Shown here piece after piece: positions 34,501 through 46,233 of a DNA stretch of 64,000 bases. The DNA comes from Mansonella perstans (Eukaryota; Nematoda; Chromadorea; Rhabditida; Onchocercidae), in contig JBAMDO010000163.1 of the NCBI GenBank assembly GCA_037074765.1, forward strand, positions 1 through 64,000. The letters are read 5' to 3'. A program made the position numbers and the translations under genes. Numbering within the stretch: the stretch's first letter is position 1; the number at the start of each line of letters is the position of its first letter. The notes beneath the pieces were generated by a model that did not search any database, was not told the origin of the DNA, and worked only from the letters and a program-made list of their open reading frames with translations.

Positions 34501-37121
34501 AATAAAAAAGTTAGCGATTCCAAAATTTCAGAATTTTATTTTTTTCTTTCGCAGAAGTTTACAAACATTGGAAAGTATTTGGTAATTTATGAAAATTAAA
34601 TACGAATCAAAAATTAAAAGCAAATTAAAGCAAATAAATTAATTAGCAGCAATAAAAATTTGACCTGCACATTATGTCATATGACGATGGCTTTAAAAAT
34701 GGGACAATTCGACAAAAAAAAAAGTAGAATGATTTTATTTCTATGAAAAACATGATATGTTAATTTAATTTAATCTTCGTCTAAATAATGAAATCATTAA
34801 GAGAAAATAACAGATCTTAAAATTATGGGGAAAAATTGCTCAGAAAACTCAGTTATCACATTTCCATAAATTATTTTTTTCTCAAATAAGAAAAGTTTAG
34901 AAAATCGATAATTTATGTATTTACTATAAAAGGTTTAAAAAATTTGATCAAAAAAAACACAGAAGTTTAAAAAAAAAAATTTTGAAAAATAAAAACCATT
35001 CAAACAATAAATTTAAAAATTCTGACATTTATTCGATTATTTCAACATTTAATTTTTCTTATGCCATAAATAATGATGAATACTTACGTAGCATGTGGCG
35101 TCGATGGATTGCTTTGAGCCTGATTGAGAGGCATTTTTCGTGGACTTGAAGGAACATTTGCAAAACAGTCATCGTAGGAGCTCAGATGAGTATTCTATAT
35201 TAGTTTTGAGAATTAACGCAAATCTTCAATTAATTTAATTAACTTCAAATAAAATTTAAATAAAACTATTTGATTAAATTACCTTAAAAATTAGATAAGA
35301 AAAAAAGAAAACGCTTAAAATTTTTTGCTCGTTTTTTCACTTTTTTTTTGCTTACTTCTTCACTAATTGATTAATAAAATTAAAATGAAAAAAGGAAAAT
35401 TGAAAGTTGCTTGGAAATAATAGTGATATTAGTAGTAATAGTAAAAAAAGTGTAATTAAACATTTTTTAGTCATTAAATTTTATGATAATTACTTTGACA
35501 GTAGCATCATTAAAACATACCCGTGATTTTTTTTTTTTTTTTTGAAATTTTGATAAATTTATTAATTGTATTTCTCAAAGCTTATTCGTGAACTGGCAGA
35601 GGAAAAAATATTAATTATTGAAACTATTTTATTAATTCTTTCCTTTTATCACCATTCATCCCTGTTTAATTATTCATTAACTTGAATAATTTTTTGGAAA
35701 CATTTTCAACTGTTTTTTCTCTCCTTTGTTATTTCTTTTTTTTTTCGCTTTTTTTTTTTGAAATTTATTGAATGACCAATCATTGCTATAAACTTAAATT
35801 GTTTTAAAAAAGTTAAATTTTAATATATTTAAAAGGAAATGAAAAATCTAAGAAATTTTTAAAAGAAACAAAAAATTTCTCGACCTTTCTCATTTATATT
35901 CACCCGCTTCAGTTAATGTTAGCAAAAGAGAAAAAAAGAAGTTTACGAGAATTATCAGGTAAATATTGATTTTTCGTTTTTTTTGCCGCTATTTTTTTTA
36001 CTTTAAAATTAAAATTGACAAATTTATTGATGCATCGTAAATTTTTATTACTTCAAGCTATTGCTGATTGTGCACAGCGGTACCAGGTGGTTGTTAGAAA
36101 CCATTTTGAATTCAGAGAATTTGAAATGTAGCCATCTCAAAAAGAAGCCAAATGTAATAACAAATTGGAAAAATAGGCGAGTACTATTAAAAGTTGTTCT
36201 TTCAATTCAAAGCCTGAATCGATTATTTTCAGATCATCTTGTTGGTTCATATATTGTGAATTAAAGAAAAAACCAAATAAACCATTGGTCATGGAAGGTT
36301 GAAAAAAATCACTGCTGTACAGCACTGACAGTTGGTGTCACAACAAGTAAAATATACATTACTATCATAGGATTTTTTTAATGAGTAATTTCTTGGAGCT
36401 ATAATAATTTTAGCATTGTTGATGTAATTCCCCATTTATTTTTCTGCATTATTTTTGTTATCAAAGAATTCATGAATAAAAATTTGTTTGCAATTTCATT
36501 TTTTCTTTTCAACTGAAATTTTAAATTCCTAAAAAAGCAATTTTTCCTAGAACAAGTTTATCGGAAGAATAAACTGCATTTTTTAGAATTATTTAACAAT
36601 TCAAAAATGTTCAGAAATTCAAATTTCATTTGCACAAAAAGCAATTATTTAATTTCTTGACTAAGATTTGCCAAATATAATATCGGAGAGAATTTAATAT
36701 TTTTGTTAAAAATTACAGTGAATAAAATTTTTGAAATCCAAGCTTAAATTTTTGACAAGCGAATGAAAGTATATGTTAATGAATTCTGCTTTTTAAATTT
36801 GTAATTACAGTATTTTAAATTTGATTTCGTGGAATTCAACTATCCAACACACCATTACTTAACTGAATTTATTGTGTATCTTTGGTATTTAGGCAACTAC
36901 TGGCAAGCTAGGCAAGTGAATCTAAGAGGAAGCGTCCAATGTCAATGCTGAAAACTGCATATCTGAAAAATGAGAATGAACATTTTTAAATTTACCGAAT
37001 TGTTCATCGTTTTTGTTATTCTTGGCGATGAATTTGCCGTTGCTGGAGCAGTTTCTATCGGTGATAATTTACTTCTGGAAATTGTTATTAGCGGTAAACT
37101 TCGTCCGATTCCGGTTTGCAT
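19597..37121 (-). CDS. RGK-like (Rad/Gem/Kir-type) Ras-superfamily GTPase, ten exons
   Basis: Exons on the minus strand: 37121-36996, 35194-35088, 24966-24802, 22636-22440, 22193-22051, 21645-21552, 21339-21260, 20888-20699, 20242-20097 and 19710-19597 (TGA). Every junction keeps phase, giving about 453 residues. Residues 1-246 are a Ser/Arg/Pro-rich N-terminal extension. The G domain follows: P-loop GLKGVGKS at 251-258, G4 NKVD at 354-357, and a G5-like EVSVAL at 382-387. The G3 DxxG is replaced by DSHN (301-304) with no catalytic Gln, as RGK proteins also depart from DxxG. There is no CaaX box; the C-terminus is basic (IRRYSKRRKQ). RGK proteins bind calcium-channel beta subunits and regulate the cytoskeleton; that role here is inference. 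The exon 9 donor (GTCAAA) is weak. An alternative is another divergent Ras-like family. Confidence 0.85.
20344..20391 (+). other. Perfect 21-bp hairpin in intron 8 of the GTPase gene
   Basis: Bases 20344-20364 are the exact reverse complement of 20371-20391, with loop TATGAT. The stem includes the run GTATATTAAAC. It lies in the intron between exons 8 and 9, so the transcript would fold into a perfect stem. No longer pre-miRNA-type stem surrounds it. Confidence 0.9.
20395..20690. repeat. Degenerate AATTAAAGTATTACTAATAA-type tandem repeats
   Basis: Five to six loosely similar units of about 50-65 bp built around TAATTAAAGTATTACTAATA fill most of this intron segment. Identity between units is low, so this is an old, decayed array. 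Confidence 0.45.
22794..22872. repeat. Three TTCCGGAA palindromes in GTPase intron 3
   Basis: TTCCGGAA occurs at 22794-22801, 22839-22846 and 22865-22872, each followed by A-N-TTAA. The surrounding DNA is almost free of CpG-containing octamers of this kind, so three within 79 bp stands out. It could be a short tandem duplication or a binding-site cluster. Confidence 0.75.
24621..24738. repeat. 31-bp direct repeat pair in GTPase intron 3
   Basis: 24621-24651 and 24708-24738 match at 27 of 31 positions and both contain TTAAGAGGT then AACAATAG. They lie about 60 bp from the exon 3 donor (24801). Confidence 0.8.
25346..25450. repeat. 26-bp tandem repeat, four copies
   Basis: Units start at 25346, 25372, 25398 and 25424, each close to GATTACAAATTAAATTTG plus TTAAGTTT. 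One diverged unit precedes them. It lies in the 10-kb intron 2 of the GTPase gene. Confidence 0.85.
25935..26455. repeat. Pyrimidine/purine simple-sequence tracts
   Basis: CT-rich DNA (TCTCTCTCTC at about 25938-25970) is followed by a GGGGGCGGGGGAGAGGG-like purine tract near 25998 and by GAGAGAGAGA near 26415-26440. These are intronic low-complexity tracts; the strand asymmetry switch between them is visible. Confidence 0.75.
27165..27275 (+). repeat. CAA/CAG/TAACAA trinucleotide tract
   Basis: About 110 bp of AACAACAACA-type sequence interrupted by GTA and ATA triplets (ACAGCAGCAACAGCAACAAC and similar), in GTPase intron 2. The open frames it creates on either strand are low-complexity artefacts. 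Confidence 0.9.
28352..28640 (+). repeat. TAACAA/AATAAT imperfect microsatellite
   Basis: About 290 bp dominated by ACAATAACAAC and AATAATAATTA steps, in GTPase intron 2. It resembles the tract at 27165 and forms open frames on both strands (homopolymer Asn or Ile/Val/Leu), which I do not count as genes. Confidence 0.85.
32095..32165 (+). repeat. CA-rich microsatellite (ACATACACATACAC)
   Basis: Imperfect CA/TACACA repeats within GTPase intron 2. The opposite strand gives a low-complexity Val/Tyr-rich frame only. Confidence 0.85.
33000..33860. repeat. Three tandem copies of a ~280-bp intronic repeat
   Basis: The anchor AAATCATCAGTCGA/T occurs at 33051, 33336 and 33614 (spacings 285 and 278). 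Each unit also carries CATCGATGATTCAACTTG, an A-tract, and CACATTATTTGATTAAATTT. Units 2 and 3 are closer to each other than to unit 1. It lies in GTPase intron 2, about 1.2 kb from exon 2. Confidence 0.9.
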
Positions 37122-40100
37122 GATCAGTTTTCCACGCGCATGTTCTTAGTTCAAATTGATTCAACTTTTTTTATTGTCTAAAACAATTTTTAATCACTAA
37201 TTAATTGTCATTAAAATGGTACTGCTATGAATAGCATGAAATCATAATATTATTCAACTTATCTGCATTTAAATATTGCACAAACAAAATTGTCAATAAA
37301 AAATTAATTTGCATAATTTTTATGGAGAAAGTTTTTGACTCTTCCAAATAATATTGGAAACGAAACAGAATAATTAACTACTGAATATAAATAATGAAAT
37401 GTGAAGAATAAACAAAATTCCATCAATTTTTTTTTGTAATTACAAACATTAAAATCCTTCGTTAAAAATTATTAATTAATCGATATTTTGGAAAATCACT
37501 GCAAATAATGTTAACTATCGATATAAATTCAAATCATAATATGCTAATTATGAACTGAAAATTAATTTTTTCTTGGAAGTGAAATCCTTTTTATAAAATT
37601 TTCTGTACAAGCAAAATTTTTCAATTAATTGAAAAAAAAATTATTGCATAAATATTTTTTAAAAATTTAGGATATATGAGCATGGCGTTTATACGAGTAA
37701 TTAAATATGTATAACTAAAACAAAATTTCTTAGTTTATTTTTTTTATGGATATGCGAAAATGAAATAATTTAGTGAATGGAAATGTAGAACATTTTTTCT
37801 TGTACAATTAACATTTAAATTGAAACAAAAATTTCTCCTGAGGCAATCTATCACCAAGACCCTCTATGTTTGCATTATAATTTAAATTAATTTTTTAACA
37901 AAAAATAAAATTTTTGTTTCTTTCATAAAATTTTTTGCTTACAAACAAAACATTTTAATTAATTAAAAAATAATCTAAAGGTATTTGGAAAAAAATAATC
38001 CAAAAATATTTGGAACCATTTAATATATAAAGGATTTTTCGCAAAAGACAAAAATTTAATGATTGGAAATGTAAAACATTTCATTGTATGATTAACATTT
38101 CAAAATGTTTTCATTAAAAGAAAAAAATTTCCCCAACATAAAATGAGGCATACTGTATTGCTAAAATTTTGAATTGAGTGAAAGAAGAAAACGTCGTAAA
38201 TTTAAAAAAAAAGAAAAAAAACTATTTTCCTGCATTATCTGTGTTCCACACTATTTTAATTTGAAGTAGTATAAAAAATTTAATTGCTGGATCATTAACA
38301 CAACTAATGAATGCACAACCATTGCTAATGAAGTAAGCAAGATTTGCTACTTACAAAGTGCTATTCGAAGTTTTTTATAATTGAAAATTATAATATCAGT
38401 AAATGACACTTATGATTTCCATTAAATATTTTGCTTAAATTGCAAATAGTGATTACGATTTTTTTTTGTTTGAATTTTTTTTGTAACTAAAATATATAAT
38501 TTCTGCAGTAATTTGCTTGTGTGATAATTACCAGCATCATTTCTATTATTTACCTTTAAAGTTACTTACTACATTTGAATAATAAATTAGCATTAATCAA
38601 TGCAGGATAGATGCAACCCGATAGTTCAAAAATAGCTTAAAGTGAAATTTTTTATAAAAGGCAAAAAAATCAGAACGACAAGAGCGAGTAATAAAGTTCA
38701 ATTTTAATTTTTCTTCAATTTAATTTAATTCAGAAATTTTTATTAATTCTTGAATAAGAAATAAGTGGTAAAATAAATAAGAGATCTTCAAAAAAAGCAA
38801 AACTTCATTTTAATATTTTACGTAAAGCAAAAATTTTTGATTCAAAAATAATTGCCCAAAAAAAAGTTCCAATAAAATATGAAGAAAAAGTCAAGAAAAA
38901 AGGAATCATTCAATTCCTTTTTTAATTAATTATTGTTTAAGCTTTGATATCTTTTTTATTCTTTTTTTAAACATGTTAGAACGATTTATTTTTGATTTAA
39001 TTTTTCAAATACTTCAAATTTTTAGAAACGAAATAACAAAGCAAAAAAAAAACATATAAACAATTGAAAGTCGAAAAGCTGTTAAAAATGACTTTAAATT
39101 TATTTAGTACTAACCAATGATTTTATAAAATTTAAATGCATTAGTTTAATAATTTTTTAATGATTTTTTTTTCTGTTGAAAAATAATTATTTATTGGCAT
39201 TGCGTAGTAAAAACATTTGTTTAATCGCATATCTGACAATGGAAAATTTTATCAAATGTTTGTCAAAAATTTAGTAAACCCAACAGATAAATGTAAATCC
39301 TCATTTATTTACTTAGTTTTATTTATTTATTTCATTTGAAAATTTTCATAGAATATTTTTTAAATTAAAAATGAATTTGGAAAGAAAATTTTTCTTCACT
39401 TTGCTAATAAAAAATAATTATTATTTTTCCAAAAAAAATCATTTAAATAATTAAAAGAAAGAATTTCAGTTTTAAAAAAAAACATTTATGAATTTCAGAA
39501 CAATTAACAAAACTCATTTGAAAAAACTGAAATTTCGCAAATGTTATGCGAAAAAGGAAACAGCGCGAACCTCAAACTGTTAAACGAACTTTGATAAATT
39601 GCGAAAGATTCTTATATAGGCTAAAATTTTTTTAATTAAAAATTTTAATGGATCCATTTTGCCAAATCCATTTTGTTAAATGCTTTTCCTAAACGTTTTA
39701 TCTCAGTGTAATCTGTTTGCAGCTGCATAAGAAAATTAAAATTTATGCAAATTGCTATTTTAAAAATTTTAATGAAAAAATGAAATGGTGCACTACAGTT
39801 GCATGGAGCTAAATTGCAATTGCATCACTTCAAGTTAATACTTATTTAATTATTTGATCAATTTATTTAATTTGATTAAAAAAATTTTTTTTTGATTTTT
39901 CAAATCTTTTCAAAGTTTTACTGTTTTTCCTACATCACAGAAATTTAAATTTCGCTTTGTTTTAGTGATGTCTTTTTACTAATTAAATAATTATAATCAA
40001 TTAAAGAGAAACAGAAAAAAAGGAAAAATAATCCAACTGAATTTATTATTTATTATTGCATTTCATCATTCATTAACTTAATTAGCAGAAAAAATGTTTG

Positions 40101-43100
40101 TTTCTACGATTTTAAATTTCGATGAAATCATTCAGAAAGTAAAAAGTGGAAAAGATAAAAATTATGAATTGTCAAGTGAAAAGAAAAAATACAAAAAAAT
40201 GATAAAAAGGCAATCAAAAATATTGAAACAAATGACTAATTAAAAGATGATAAAATTAAGCCAAGGAATGATAAGAAGAAATGTAAAGAAAAATTGAAAT
40301 AGATAAATGAGATAAAATAAGATGGACTGAAAAATGAAAAATAAATTTAAAAAAATGATTGGTAAAATGAGAGTGAAAAAGATTTGATAAATAAGAAATG
40401 AGTCGAATTAGAAATGGGAAGAAAAAAAGTTCATGAAAGTTAGCTAATTAAAGTCAAAAAAAAAAATAAAAAATTAAAGTCTAATTTACTGCCAATTAAT
40501 TATAAGCAAAAAGAAAACAGGGTGATAAAAGTTAACTAATTAATTGGCAATTAACCAATAGAAAAACTACAACAATTATAAATTGTACTACTTTATCAAT
40601 TGCTTTCAAATGATGAGATTTGAGGACTTTGCATTGGACTTGCATTTAAATAACATGTCATGCAAGTTAATTAAACTTCATCATCAATCAAATGGAAATT
40701 TCAAATAAGACTTCAATTAAAATACTGCATAAAATTAATTGGGCTGAGAGAAAAAGAAGAATGAAGAATGATGAAAACTAAAATTCCCATTGTAAAAAAG
40801 TAAAGTTTGAAGAAAGAATTATTGAAAAGAATCGTTAACGAAGTATTTTGTAAATTGTTAAGCCAAGAAATGAAAAACACATAAATTACATCATTGATCG
40901 TTGATAAACTTTTTCAAACTTTTAAAAATAATTTACCTTTCAGATTAACAACTGATTTGAAATTTGTCGAAAAAAAATTGGAGATTTTTCTAGCTGAAAA
41001 TGTGTACTGAGGAAGAAAACTGCAAATGCATATAACTTTAAAAGGGAACTGGAAATGTTTAAAACTAGAAGGAAAAAATTGAAATTTCATAAAACTGAAC
41101 GAATCACATACTATATTATACATATATTACCTCCCTGCACATTTAAATATCACATTTTTATTCTTACTGTAATGCAAATTAGCTGCTACCGTTTCTTTTC
41201 AATGAAATATGAAATTTACCGAAAAAAGTTCATATCAGGAATTCGAGATTTCAAATTTCTTCTGTTGCAATTATTAAGAAATAAAGAAAACAGTATAAAA
41301 AATAAAATATTTTCTAAAACTGATTTTTAAAAACTTTTTGAAAAGTTCAAAAAATTGGAATATTATATTTGAATATATGTATTTTTATTTCTAAATTCTT
41401 AAAATCGCATAAATTTCTAATGGCAGCTAAATTTAAACAGCTTAAACTTTACAATTAAATGTATAGTTTCTTTTTCCAAAAAAATTACTCAAAATTTTTA
41501 AACGAAGCTTTTTCGAAAAAAATCTTTGATGAATTTTTTTAGAGTGCTTTTTTTAAAAATTTTTTGAATAATTTTTATATAAAAAATGGATTTTTTTGAA
41601 AATATACAAATTTCTAATAGTTTTAAAACTCGTCAAAAAATGAAAAATGGATGACTAAAAAAAAAATTGAGTAGAATAAAATTTAATAATTGAAAAAAAT
41701 GATGAAAGAGAGAGAAAGATAAAATGGGACAGCGAATAATGAAAGAAATTAATATTTGACTAAAGAAAAAAAAGTTATAGTCTGGAACAGTTTCTTTTTT
41801 AATGAGACTTTAGATTAAAGATAACTTCTAAAATTAAAATATTGAAATAAAGATAATTTTAAAATTAAAGTACTGAAATGAAGATGACTTTTCATAGTAT
41901 AAAGAATGCTAAATTACGAGTGCAAAGCAATAGTTTTTATATCAAGCAGTTTTTGATTTTGAATTAAAAACGAAAACATAATTAAAAGCAAAATAAGAGA
42001 AGTGTGAGAGAAAGATGAAGACAGAGAGAGAGAAGAGAGGGAATGAAAAGCGGAAGAAATAAAGCAAATGGCGATGCATAAGTTTGTTCATTTGCTGTCT
42101 CATTTATGAATGAACTATAAAATTTTCTAAAAGGCACATTTAGGCATTTGTTAATCTATCGAACGTAACGCCGGAAGTAACAGGCTTGCTTTTAGCTTTC
42201 TTAAAAAGTTTTGCCGATGAATATTTAACGAAGTGTGAAATATGTAGGAAAAATAATCTCAGAAACATACTCGATAGCTCTTCATAATCCAAGTTTGATC
42301 GGTTACTGGAAAAGTCTTCACTTAGTCCTTTCGGTTTAAACAATAATTGAGTGCGAAATTATAAAGCCAATATGTTAATATTTAAATGAAAATAAAAAAT
42401 GAAAGGAAACAGAGACAAGTTAATTAATTGTAATTTAATAAGCAGGAAGATGTTTCCAGCGCTTTTCATTGGTTAATCATTAACACAAGGTATATCGTTC
42501 AAATTTACTAAATTCAAATTAAAATCTAATCTTCTTCAAAATTCAATTTTTAGTTTAGAAAATACATGGCGTAATATTTTGCATGAACAATCATTTTTTT
42601 TTTTCTTAAATTATATTCTAGCAATAAAAGAAATGAATGAAAAATTAAAAAATTAGTAAGTAGTGTATCATAATTAAAATCATAGAATTAAAAAGGCCAA
42701 AAAAAAACCTACGTTTTTATTTCAATTTTAGCTAAATTTTATTTTTTTTAAAAAAGTATTTTTTTTGTATTGAATTTGAAATTTTTAATCATTCTAATTC
42801 CTAAAATTTTTATTTAAAAAAAAGCATCAAAAGTTATCAAATAACTGAAATTTAAATTGATATTAATAGTAAAAGGAAGAAAAAAAGTAAAACATGATAT
42901 TATTCGTTTGACAAGAAAGTAAACAATGTTGACATATAATCGATGGAGTGATGCAATAAAAAGAGAATGACATTTATGCTTTTAGCTTTTGATGGATAGA
43001 AGATTTTTAAAGGATAAGGTACTATTTGAATAAATCTATCAAGTCACTTCTTTTATTTTTCATTGCACTCTTGTCACTCTTGCATGTATGTATAATTAGA

Positions 43101-44600
43101 AGTTACAGAAAGAAAAATTCCAAAAAAATTAATCAAGAAAAAAATTGCAAAAAACAAAAATATTTATTGAAAAAAAAATGTGTTTCGAGTATTTTGAATC
43201 AAAAATTGAAGAAAAATTTGATTACTGCAATAATTGATGGTAATTAATCGCAGTAAATGAAAGAACTAAAAATATTATCCTTTCATATGTAAACTAATAA
43301 TTAATAGCACAAAACTTATAATTAATCGTGAAGAAGTTTTTTTTTTGTACTTGTTAATACTGCTACTGTCCTTGCTGCTGTTTGTTTGTTTGTTTTAATC
43401 GAATAAAAATTATAATTGTTAATTTGATCTTTTGTAATTTTTTATTTAAATGATATTTCATAAAATGTTATGAAAAAATGCCTCGTCATTTAATTTCTAA
43501 AATATTAAATCACTTAGAACTTAAAAATAATTTTAAAAAAAGACAGCTATTACCACACAGTATTTCCGGGAACAAAATTTTTTAACAAAAACATACTATT
43601 AACAATTTTTTCATCAATGGTTTTTATAAAAATAATTAAAAAGAATTTTAAGCTGGAATATTTTTTACCAGCGCTAGAAATGAAAAAAAAACAGGATAGG
43701 AGAAATACGAAATTTTTTTAAAATTTAACTTTGTCGTAGCAATGATCGTTGTTAATTGCATTTAAATAAGCTGAAATTAAAATTTAAATTCATTGAATTT
43801 TCATTGTTTATTTATAAATTTTTCAGAAAAATGCATAGTTCTCAAATAATTTACAAAAAGAGAAAGTCATTCCATATTTATGTTCCTACGCCGCTTGACA
43901 ATGATATGTGTTAATTTATTCATTCACAATATTTTTTCAGTAATATCAATTTTAGACGATAATGTTATTTAATTTTTCAATCCAAAAATAAAAGTGAGCT
44001 AACATAAATGATAAAATTGTAAATAAATTACTTCTGCAATTTTAATAATAAGAAACTTCAAACATTATTTAATAAACTACTTTTATTTTTGGCAATTCTC
44101 ATGTGAAATTTATGTCACCTTGCCTGAGCCAATTAAAAAAATTTCAAATTTTTAAAGATTTCAAATTTGTAATTGTCGAAGAATGAGCTTATTTTAAAAT
44201 TTGCGATGATGCAAACTTTCGTATGATACAAAATGTGTTCTGACAAAACTGTTAATTGGCAAGAAATACTGAACTGAATTATTAGCTGGTTAATTAAGAT
44301 GTAACTTAATTAATATACAGTTAACAATTTTTAGAATTAACCTGAAATCTGATATTTATATTTAAGTTGCAGATTCAATTTTTACAAAATCGCTTTGTTG
44401 GAATTTGTCAAATAGATAAGCAAAAAAATAAAATTTATGATATATTTTATTTATTTTGCTAATTGACAAAAAGCGATTTTTTGGTATTTATTATAGCAAC
44501 TCAATTTTAGATTTTCGATTGCAGATTAATTTCTTAATTTTCAAATCTCACAAGATATAATTTCATGTCACTACAGTATAAATTAGTAGCATGTCAACAA
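37122..44600. other. Long AT-rich region upstream of the GTPase gene
   Basis: About 7.5 kb without a supported gene. The left edge should contain the GTPase promoter. Purine-rich stretches (around 40170-40460 and 41700-42060) and poly-A/T runs dominate. A 67-codon minus-strand open frame at 42140-42343 has somewhat higher GC, but no domain or splice support was found. Confidence 0.5.
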
Positions 44601-44602
44601 AA

Positions 44603-44799
44603 AGGTGGTGATATTATTCACATGCTTTACGACCAGGGTCATGCATCTCGAATTAGCAGAAGACCAGTCCGCAGAAACTTTCTTGCATGCAATTCGGAGA
44701 TTCGTTGCAAAGCGTGGGTATCCCGAATTAATCCTAAGTGACCATGCCACTCAATTCCAGACATTCAGAACAATTATGGCACTAGTCGCTGTTTTCTAG
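44603..44799 (+). pseudogene. Bel/Pao-type integrase fragment
   Basis: A 65-codon open stretch matching the middle of a retroelement integrase core. It has the LFTCFTTRVMHLELAED segment, then SAETFLHAIRRFVAKRG, then LILSDHATQF, where the family usually has SDNAT.F (the second catalytic Asp). It ends at a TAG after unrelated sequence. Upstream zinc-binding and first-Asp parts and downstream Glu part are missing. Strongly truncated, it probably came from the same family as the env/LTR copies at 16-18 kb. Confidence 0.85.
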
Positions 44800-46233
44800 T
44801 AATGAATTTTCGATATGTAAATTAAGCTGCTAAGTTGAGTGGGAAAAATTAAAAAAAATTTGCGGCGAAGTGATTTATGCTGCAATATGTTATTTCAATC
44901 ATTCAACTTTTTCATTTTAAAATAAGCGCAAGTTAAATCTCTTGTAGGTACGACGAAACATAATTATTATCCGAAAGTTCTAACACTTCCAAATTTGTTA
45001 CATTTACTTGTCAAACTGCGATGGCATTATTGACAAGGATTTTTATGAAAATTTTTAAGCAATTTTTCAGCTGTTCGTCAAAATTTGCTCATTAATTGCA
45101 TAAACCAAAGATAAGTTACGTAATGTTGCGTTACAATTACATTACAATTGGATAATGAATCATAATAACGTGATATAGCTGAAAAAGCTGAAAAACACTG
45201 AAAAATTCTAAAAAAATACTACCGAATGCCATCTTATATATTTTAATAATTTCACTACGTAATTGCTTCGTGGAAAATATTTATAGTGCACGTTTTACGG
45301 TACGTCAGGTGAAGTTTTGTTTTCTTTACTTATTATTTATTCATTCCGTAGAATGTTGTTGAAAAATAATTAAATTTTCCGTGAAACATTATATGATGAA
45401 GCTATTTCATAAATTAATTTACATAATTCAGCGAGAATTTCCAGAATTGTAGCAATATCTCTGGCTATTTCTAAAAAACAACAAAAATACGAAATCTAAA
45501 AAAAATGAAATATTAATTATCCAGAAACGGAAAAGCTTCTCATTCACTCATTTACCCACTGTCTTTATTTCTGAATAAATTAAATGAAAATATTTTTCAA
45601 AAATAAACGAAAGAGCAAATTTTAAAACATATTCATTCTTCGTCAATTATAAAGTTGAAATCTTTAAAAATCTGGAATTTTTTTAAATTAATTCAGGCAA
45701 AGTAAATAACAAAAGTTTAATATGAGAACTGACAGAAAAAAAGTAATTTATTAGATAATATTTAAATTGTTTTTTTCTTTTAAATTGCAAAAGTAATTTA
45801 TTTACAAATTTATCATTTATATTTGCTCAGTTTTATTTTTGAGTTGGGAAATTAAATATTTTCATTAACACCAAAATTAGTATTAGTAAAATAAAATATT
45901 ATGAACGAATTACGGAATCAATTAATCAATTGTGATCTTCTTGATATCTCCGATGAAATCCTATCATCGAATGAAGGCAAATCGCGAAAGCCCTGGAAAA
46001 GTTCTTTATAGAACTTTTCAGGAAGAATTACAATTATTAAGACATCTAGTTAAAATTATAACCAAAAAAAAATTATTGAAATATGACTTTTTTATTTTCT
46101 TGATTTCTTTCAGAGTGATCAGTTTAATTCCATTGTATTGATTTTTTTTTCTTTTTTTTTGGTAAATTTAATTAACTTGTCAATTATTTCAATTTTGTTT
46201 AATTCATGAACAAAATAGAAAAGTCAATAATTT
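44800..46233. other. Spacer between integrase relic and unknown gene
   Basis: AT-rich. A short + strand frame from the ATG at 45901 (36 codons to a TAG at 46009-46011, with segments LDISDEILSS and KSRKPWKSSL) has coding-like composition, but I found no splice partner. No domain is recognised. Confidence 0.35.

Noticed and set aside
36061..36345. Slightly GC-richer island in intron 1 of the GTPase gene, possibly an exon or transposon relic
   Set aside because: Open frames on both strands lack domain similarity, and no phase-compatible splice pair to the flanking exons was found.
42140..42343. 67-codon minus-strand frame with possible GTATGT donor
   Set aside because: I tried a two-exon model, but the donor (phase 1) and the TTTTTAAG acceptor (phase 0) do not fit. 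Without splice or domain support it stays unannotated.
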